NCBI GenBank assembly: GCA_016618085.1
Contig: JABLTG010000305.1
Coordinates: 1-10,169 of the forward strand
DNA: 10,169 nucleotides
Direction of reading: 5' to 3'
Origin: Neovahlkampfia damariscottae
Lineage: Eukaryota; Heterolobosea; Selenaionea; Neovahlkampfiida; Neovahlkampfiidae
The notes beneath the pieces are model-generated. The model was not told the origin of the DNA. It worked only from the letters and a program-made list of their open reading frames with translations, and made no database searches. Position 1 is the stretch's first letter, and each line of letters starts with the position of its first letter. The position numbers and the translations under genes are program-made. Below are positions 6,202 to 10,169 of this stretch, piece by piece.

Positions 6202-6984
6202 TTAGAGATCATCAAAATTAGAACTTTCTATATCTTTGGACATATTGCTCAATATTCTTTCGTTTTTCTGAGAATTACTATGATGAACCAGCATTGCAGA
6301 AGTCCCCAAAATATACAATAATCGTTGTGTTGGTGTCATTGATAAACTATCATAAAATTCATTTTCAATTAAAATCTCTTGACATGTATAATAATAATCT
6401 TCTTGACTATTTACTACAGTAGAATATCCTGTTAAATCTAATCCAACATACGGTGCTCCATTTTCAATTAACGAAGGAAACATAGATATAGCATTTCTCA
6501 TATTATTTTCCATATTTCTACTGCTAATTTTCTGCTGAATTTGGGTACATAATATTTCCAATTGTTCAACACTTTTCTGTTCTAATTTAGTTAATTCAAA
6601 ATCTTGTAAAAACTGTGAAAATATTGAATTGTATTTATTTATTTTACTGATTAATTTAACTTTATTTTTTATTTTAATTTCTGGTGATTTTTCTTCTTTT
6701 TTTTGAATATTTTTAATATTTTTATTTAATTGGTTATAATTTTTAAAAAAATCGTCATTAATTTTTGGTTCACCAATATTCAAATTATTAAATTGATTAT
6801 TTAAATTATTACTATATGCAGGTGTATTATAATAACTATTTAATTCTTCTTCCAAAGTTGGTGGTCTTGTTTGTTTTTCCTCTTGTTCATTTTCTATTGG
6901 TTCATTTTCAACTTCTTCATTTAATGGTATAAAATCATCGTCTGTATTTAAATTTTTAATACTTGTTAAATCAACATTAGTCAT
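6202..6984 (-). CDS. Acidic/Asn-rich protein with helical C-terminal domain
   Basis: The protein has 260 residues. About residues 1-95 are low-complexity, rich in Glu, Asn, Asp and Pro, and likely disordered. A Lys-rich segment follows (about 95-115), then a helical domain with 'LISKINKY' and 'LEQKSVEQLEILCTQIQQKI' and a Ser-Arg-Asn turn, a hydrophobic middle, and a late Thr-Pro-x-x-Arg-Leu-Leu helix. The C-terminal half reminds me of uncharacterised conserved proteins of PLVs and giant viruses, but I cannot name a family with confidence. It has an intact frame, a TATATTAA block before the ATG and a TAA stop. A virion-associated or scaffolding role is possible. Confidence 0.72.
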   Translation of the reverse strand: MTNVDLTSIKNLNTDDDFIPLNEEVENEPIENEQEEKQTRPPTLEEELNSYYNTPAYSNNLNNQFNNLNIGEPKINDDFFKNYNQLNKNIKNIQKKEEKSPEIKIKNKVKLISKINKYNSIFSQFLQDFELTKLEQKSVEQLEILCTQIQQKISSRNMENNMRNAISMFPSLIENGAPYVGLDLTGYSTVVNSQEDYYYTCQEILIENEFYDSLSMTPTQRLLYILGTSAMLVHHSNSQKNERILSNMSKDIESSNFDDL

Positions 6985-7000
6985 TTAATATATAATTATC
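6985..7000 (-). promoter_or_regulatory. Start-proximal AT block of the 6202-6984 gene
   Basis: The minus strand reads GATAATTATATATTAA directly before the ATG. Confidence 0.4.
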
Positions 7001-7027
7001 TTATATATTATATTTAATTAAATTTAT

Positions 7028-7501
7028 TTATTTTTCTGATTTTTTCTTTTTATTTTTTGCACCAGCAGGACGTCCTCTTTTTTTCCCTGTACTCTTTGAT
7101 GTGCTCTTTGGTGTCTTGCTAACCACATTACCTTCCGCAACGTTATTGCTTGTAGAAATTGCTTCCATATTTCCATACGCTTTTTCAGCCATCGAATATA
7201 TATCTTCAAGTGTTTGAAACAACATATCTTTGGTATTTCTTGCAACTTTCATAGCAATTCTATCCCTTTCAGCCGTAGGAACACCTTGTGCTTTCAACTC
7301 ACCATCCATAACACTTTTATAAGCTTTATTTATTTGTGCTGAAAAACCATCCATTAATTTATTTCTATTTTCTAAATAACTTTTTGTTCCAGTGTATAAA
7401 TCTGTTTTTTTTCTGTTCTTATACAATTGATCGGTAACACCTAATTCATCTGCTGGTGATTGATACCTACTATAACCTATCCAACTTTCTTCTGCTGACA
7501 T
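7028..7501 (-). CDS. Basic protein with C-terminal AT-hook, probable DNA-binding protein
   Basis: The protein has 157 residues. The first 115 are mixed helical with scattered Tyr, Lys and Arg. From about residue 126 the sequence becomes Ser/Thr/Lys-rich and ends in a lysine cluster around KKRGRPAGAK (about residues 140-149). The Arg-Gly-Arg-Pro core at 142-145 is the AT-hook, which binds the minor groove of AT-rich DNA in many eukaryotic and viral proteins. Given the AT-rich genome, a role in condensing or organising viral DNA in the virion, or in transcription, is plausible. The basic end could also act as a nuclear localisation signal. Start chosen by the TAATAATATATT block before the ATG; ends in TAA. 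Confidence 0.75.
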   Translation of the reverse strand: MSAEESWIGYSRYQSPADELGVTDQLYKNRKKTDLYTGTKSYLENRNKLMDGFSAQINKAYKSVMDGELKAQGVPTAERDRIAMKVARNTKDMLFQTLEDIYSMAEKAYGNMEAISTSNNVAEGNVVSKTPKSTSKSTGKKRGRPAGAKNKKKKSEK

Positions 7502-7513
7502 AATATATTATTA
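7502..7513 (-). promoter_or_regulatory. Start-proximal AT block of the AT-hook gene
   Basis: The minus strand reads TAATAATATATT directly before the ATG at 7501. Confidence 0.4.
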
Positions 7514-7547
7514 AAATATAAAAAAAAATACAAATATTATATTATAT

Positions 7548-8025
7548 TTATTCATTTGTTTGAAAATCAATAACTTTGTTTGCCCCTTGTTTTTGCAATA
7601 CGAGATTAAATGCTCTATTTTCAAATTTAGAAGGGAATAATGCTTCAATATGTTCTAATCCACGTACCATGACGTTGTATGCTGCTTTTTTTGATAATAA
7701 ATCTGCTTGCTTTGGTGGTAATTTATATTCACCAGATGTGTATTGTTTATAAGTTTTTACGTATTCATCATCAGTTTGTTTTTTGATTTGTTTTAAAAGA
7801 TGATTTCTTTGTTCTACATATCTTAGTGGGTCTTGCATTGCACTTTGTAGCAAATAATTTTCTTTTAAAATAGCATCCATACCTAATCGCTCAGTTGGCA
7901 AGTCTGTTGTACCATAATTTGTAATATTCTTCCCTAACGTTTGGTGTCACAGTTACAGCATCACTATATGCTTTTAAATTTGCAATTTGTTTGTCTCCTG
8001 CTACAGGAATTGATATTAAATCCAT
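7548..8025 (-). CDS. Unknown helical protein with a +1 frame break
   Basis: The credible start is ATG 8025, with CTTATAATAT just ahead. Its frame stops at TGA 7891-7893. The +1 frame is open from about 7946 and continues to TAA at 7548 with over 110 residues that are helical and Lys/Gln-rich, including 'LRYVEQRNHLLKQIKKQ'. Together they give about 158 residues. The switch must lie in 7893-7949, a stretch that includes GTTAGG (7933-7938). Codons of the +1 frame there look more AT-ending than those of the first frame, weakly favouring an early switch. Taken alone, the downstream frame would have to start at a TTG inside the overlap. No family is recognised. Confidence 0.6.
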
Positions 8026-8037
8026 ATATTATAAGAA
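8026..8037 (-). promoter_or_regulatory. Start-proximal AT block of the 7548-8025 gene
   Basis: The minus strand reads TTCTTATAATAT directly before ATG 8025. This supports the upstream start, although the frame from it is broken. Confidence 0.45.
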
Positions 8038-8055
8038 AATAAAAAAAAACTGAAA

Positions 8056-8781
8056 TTATAAATCATTTAAATATGGATACAATACTCTTAAATATTCTTC
8101 TTTTTCAAACTTCTTAATTAACATCATTGTTTTAGCAATTATTTCACATTTTGACGGTGGTAATTCATTTCTATATTCGTCATAAGCTCTTTTATATTCT
8201 TTTTCCAAAATTTTTACAATTCCATCTTCATAAACATTTTTAGCCTGATATGCAACGTCTAAATTTCTTAGTGTGGCTAATTTCATGTTGCTATAATAAT
8301 ACCATACTCCGATTTGTAAATAATTTGATGGATAATCCAATAAACCTGCTTGTTTCATTATTTGTTTCAATTCTTTGAATTCTTTTAACGCTTTTCCTTC
8401 CTCTTCAGAAACTGTAATACTTGAAAGCAATTTATAATCATCATCCTTTAATTCATTAATTTGTTTCTGAATTTCTGCATTTTTTAATGTCAGAAAATTA
8501 ATTTCTTCCTCACATGTCTCTATGTCTTTCCTCATTTGTTCTCCGAATTCTTCAATTTCTTCCATGGTTGCCTCTTCTGGTTCAATCCTTGCTTCGATTT
8601 CTACTTTTTTCTTGTTTTTATCCTCTATTTTTTTCTGATTAATTTCTATTTGTTTCATTAATTCATTTATTTGAGCATCCTTTTTGGTTTTTTCAAAATC
8701 TTTGACTAAATAATTTTGGACTTCATTATCGTACCTGTTACTAATAAATTTTTTGGATACACCTTTTGAAAACGTTTCCAT
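8056..8781 (-). CDS. Coiled-coil protein, unknown function
   Basis: The protein has 241 residues. After about 30 mixed residues comes a long Lys/Glu/Ile/Gln-rich coiled coil (about 35-115, with a Glu-rich interruption near 68-80). A more globular C-terminal part follows, with an aromatic patch (Trp-Tyr-Tyr-Tyr near residue 160) and several amphipathic helices ending in 'LYPYLNDL'. It has an intact frame, GGTAATAATATAG before the ATG, and a TAA stop next to a nine-A run. The composition suggests an oligomeric structural or scaffold protein; no enzymatic motif is seen. Confidence 0.7.
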   Translation of the reverse strand: METFSKGVSKKFISNRYDNEVQNYLVKDFEKTKKDAQINELMKQIEINQKKIEDKNKKKVEIEARIEPEEATMEEIEEFGEQMRKDIETCEEEINFLTLKNAEIQKQINELKDDDYKLLSSITVSEEEGKALKEFKELKQIMKQAGLLDYPSNYLQIGVWYYYSNMKLATLRNLDVAYQAKNVYEDGIVKILEKEYKRAYDEYRNELPPSKCEIIAKTMMLIKKFEKEEYLRVLYPYLNDL

Positions 8782-8796
8782 CTATATTATTACCAA
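8782..8796 (-). promoter_or_regulatory. Start-proximal AT block of the 8056-8781 gene
   Basis: The minus strand reads TTGGTAATAATATAG directly before the ATG. Confidence 0.35.
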
Positions 8797-8800
8797 CATA

Positions 8801-9214
8801 TTATTTTTCTATTTGATACAATTTATTATATTCATCAATTTTCTTTAAGAAACTATTATGTAAACTTTCCTTATCATATTTCTCAGAATAAAGCCCCTCT
8901 GAATAATAAAATGGTCCAATAAATAATTTCCCTTTAGAACCAAGATCTACACCTTCTCTCAATACATTTAGTGGATCAGCAGAATTCTTTTCTTCTTTAG
9001 TATCGTGCATCTTTTTTCTAATATTACTTATGAGATTATTTCTTAGTTTTTCATTATCATCAATAGATTTGTTCATTTTTTCTTCTAGTGCATCATTGTT
9101 GGATTTTAGGTGATCGATTTCGCCTTTCTTTATTGATATCTTATCTTTCATTTCACTAATTTCTTTTTTGTGTTTTTTTTTGTTCTTTTCTAATTTTTTT
9201 AATTCTATATCATG
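8801..9214 (-). CDS. C-terminal part of a split coiled-coil gene
   Basis: From ATG 9151 there are 116 residues: a Lys/Glu/Asn-rich coiled coil, then a Gly-Lys-Leu-Phe-Ile-Gly segment and a Tyr-rich, charged end. The same frame is open upstream to 9214 and there encodes about 20 more coiled-coil residues, almost all Lys, Glu, Leu or Ile, with no ATG before 9151. No AT block precedes that ATG. The frame is -1 relative to the 9205-9816 gene, and the switch can only occur in about 9205-9217. I read both as one protein of about 338 residues, with a separate small gene as the alternative. Confidence 0.55.
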   Translation of the reverse strand, partial: HDIELKKLEKNKKKHKKEISEMKDKISIKKGEIDHLKSNNDALEEKMNKSIDDNEKLRNNLISNIRKKMHDTKEEKNSADPLNVLREGVDLGSKGKLFIGPFYYSEGLYSEKYDKESLHNSFLKKIDEYNKLYQIEK

Positions 9215-9816
9215 TCATACTCAATCTTTTTAAGTTTATTCTCAATATCAATTATATTCTCTTCATATTCATCTTGTTTTTCAAGTCTTTTCTTATATTG
9301 ATCAACATTAAAAACTTTTTTATCAATAGCTGGTATGTTTTCATTATTGGACATTTTAATCAACTCATCAACAAGCTCATCAGTTGTTTCAGCATTTAAA
9401 GGCGTCAAATTAATGAGATCACTAGTAAATAATTTATCTTGCTCTTTTTGATTTTCATAAGTCTCTTTATATTGTTTGTGATGTTGTCTTTGACCAACAA
9501 AAGCTGAAGTCATGCCGTAGATACCCTCATAATTTCCAAATTCTCTTCCTTTTTCAAGATATTCATATTTTAATCCTTTTTGTTCTTCTTTTAGTTTTTT
9601 TATTACTTTCTTTTGTGCTTGAATATCCTTACTTTTCTGAAGATCAAAATATTCTCTCCTTTCTTCATCTGTTAAATTCTCCTCTATCATTTTTTTAAGT
9701 TGTTCAGGTGTTGGTTTTTCTTGTTCACCTACAGATAAGTTCTGTTTTTCTTCTTTATATTCTCTTAAATAATCCCATGGTGTCTTGTTGTATAAATTCC
9801 AGTTTAAGCTAAACAT
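9205..9816 (-). CDS. Coiled-coil protein, probable N-terminal part of a split gene
   Basis: The protein has 203 residues. A short aromatic start (Phe, Trp, Tyr in the first 17 residues) is followed by long Glu/Lys/Gln-rich helices, a Gly-rich aromatic patch near residues 92-105 (Gly-Asn-Tyr-Glu-Gly-Ile-Tyr-Gly-Met), another polar stretch and a final coiled coil. It ends in TAG at 9205, and a -1 frame continues the coiled coil to 8801. It is the first gene of the minus block, with TAATTTTAT before the ATG. It resembles 8056-8781 in composition, but I see no clear paralogy. Function unknown; a structural role is a guess. Confidence 0.65.
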   Translation of the reverse strand: MFSLNWNLYNKTPWDYLREYKEEKQNLSVGEQEKPTPEQLKKMIEENLTDEERREYFDLQKSKDIQAQKKVIKKLKEEQKGLKYEYLEKGREFGNYEGIYGMTSAFVGQRQHHKQYKETYENQKEQDKLFTSDLINLTPLNAETTDELVDELIKMSNNENIPAIDKKVFNVDQYKKRLEKQDEYEENIIDIENKLKKIEYDMI

Positions 9817-9856
9817 ATAAAATTACCAGAGAAAAACTTTTTTGGTGGTGAAAAAG

Positions 9857-9890
9857 CTTCTAATGTGGGCATCAACGCCCACATTGGAAG
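9857..9890. other. Strong GC-rich hairpin between divergent genes
   Basis: Two 14-base arms (9857-9870 and 9877-9890) pair with a single G-T mismatch around a six-base loop (ATCAAC). The inner nine pairs are perfect, AATGTGGGC with GCCCACATT. It stands out in AT-rich DNA. It lies upstream of the starts on both sides, so a simple terminator for either flanking gene is unlikely. A regulatory element, an origin-related structure, or the terminator of something short are options. Confidence 0.7.
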
Positions 9891-9909
9891 GTATTTGAGC
9901 TTTTAATTG

Positions 9910-9958
9910 GCTTCAACAATAGACCAATCAAAAAATACTGGATCAACAATGTTGAAGC
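9910..9958. repeat. Inverted repeat around the plus-strand start
   Basis: GCTTCAACA at 9910-9918 is the reverse complement of TGTTGAAGC at 9950-9958, with 31 bases between. The right arm overlaps the ATG at 9949. In RNA it would place the start codon at the edge of a stem, and in DNA it could be a protein-binding site. A second imperfect pair (9901-9910 with 9924-9933, one mismatch) overlaps the left arm. Confidence 0.5.
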
Positions 9959-10169
9959 AAAAAAAAATCTTCAAGTTTATTTTCAGAAGAAATTTTCGAA
10001 TTAACCCTCAAAATTATAACTCTCAAAATTTTCAACAAGAACAGTTGAAACCAAATCAAGAAAAACAACCTTTAAAATCAACAGAAAATAAAGAAACCTA
10101 CAAAATATTTGAAACTGCGAAGATTGAAGCAAAGTCAAATCCAATTAGAACATTATTATCCATTATAGC
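9949..10169 (+). CDS. 5' part of an unknown plus-strand gene, cut by the window edge
   Basis: From ATG 9949 the frame is open for 73 codons to the end of the window with no stop, which is unlikely by chance in such AT-rich DNA. The N-terminus is strongly basic and aromatic (Lys, Phe, Arg in the first 20 residues), then Gln/Asn/Lys-rich and probably disordered, then more ordered, with a Pro-Ile-Arg segment near the edge. Unlike the other genes, it has no TATAAT-like block before the ATG. It also uses somewhat more C/G-ending codons (AAG, TTC, AAC). It could be an early or replication gene of the element, or a host gene beyond the element's edge. The product cannot be identified from this part. 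Confidence 0.6.
   Translation, partial: MLKQKKIFKFIFRRNFRINPQNYNSQNFQQEQLKPNQEKQPLKSTENKETYKIFETAKIEAKSNPIRTLLSII

Noticed and set aside
7024-7245. Alternative minus frame inside the AT-hook gene
   Set aside because: It is Lys/Arg-rich only because it reads the same A-rich bases out of frame. The AT-hook frame is longer and has the start block.
4585-7893. TGA reassigned to an amino acid, with simple read-through
   Set aside because: Reading straight through the TGA codons gives short, unrelated tails ending in early stops. The sensible continuation is in another frame, and no long gene has in-frame TGA.
9857-9890. Hairpin as a bacterial-type terminator or a tRNA-like RNA gene
   Set aside because: It lies upstream of the starts on both sides, has no clear T-run directly after the stem in either useful direction and lacks any tRNA-like arms.
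1-10169. CRISPR arrays, insertion sequences, tRNA or rRNA genes
   Set aside because: I found no regularly spaced repeats, transposase-like protein, cloverleaf with conserved arms or rRNA-like conserved segments by eye.

Overview
The window looks like part of a polinton-like virus (PLV) or a close relative among the small double-jelly-roll dsDNA viruses of unicellular eukaryotes. It could be free, or integrated in an AT-rich protist or algal genome. The support is a tightly packed set of genes whose products look like an A32/FtsK-HerA-type packaging ATPase, a major capsid protein, a penton-like minor capsid protein and a phage-like trimeric fibre. Around these lie small membrane proteins and coiled-coil or basic proteins of unknown role. 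Base composition is strongly AT-rich, confident stops are TAA (or TAG), and nearly every believable start codon has a TATAAT/AATATAT-like block a few bases upstream. I saw no capsid protease, DNA polymerase or integrase, so replication genes, if present, lie outside. The host cannot be named from this sequence.

Layout. All genes except two are on the minus strand. From left to right: a small membrane protein (50-355), a small unknown (371-592), the ATPase (723-1283) with a probable out-of-frame tail (598-705), the major capsid protein (1309-2520), the penton-like protein (2543-3265) and a fibre gene broken in two places (3320-4755). A plus-strand single-span membrane protein (4797-5114) diverges from the fibre gene across 41 bases. 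Then, again on minus: a small frame-broken gene (5147-5438), a 48-residue membrane peptide (5464-5610), a multi-span membrane protein with an out-of-frame continuation (5618-6177), an acidic/Asn-rich protein (6202-6984), an AT-hook protein (7028-7501), a frame-broken unknown (7548-8025), a coiled-coil protein (8056-8781) and a second coiled-coil gene split into two frames (8801-9816). At the right edge an intergenic region of about 130 bases holds a strong hairpin and an inverted repeat. It separates the minus block from the start of a plus-strand gene that runs off the window (9949-10169).

How the genes work together. ATPase, capsid, penton and fibre form a morphogenesis module: DNA packaging, shell, vertices and host attachment. 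The membrane and basic proteins are plausible virion or DNA-condensing components, but this is inference.

The main oddity is the number of reading-frame breaks: about seven across six genes. Two of the +1 breaks lie at or close to the only two GTTAGG words I found by eye on the minus strand, and three of the +1 breaks run into a TGA codon. This may mean indel errors, a decaying integrated copy, or recoding. The sequence alone cannot settle which.
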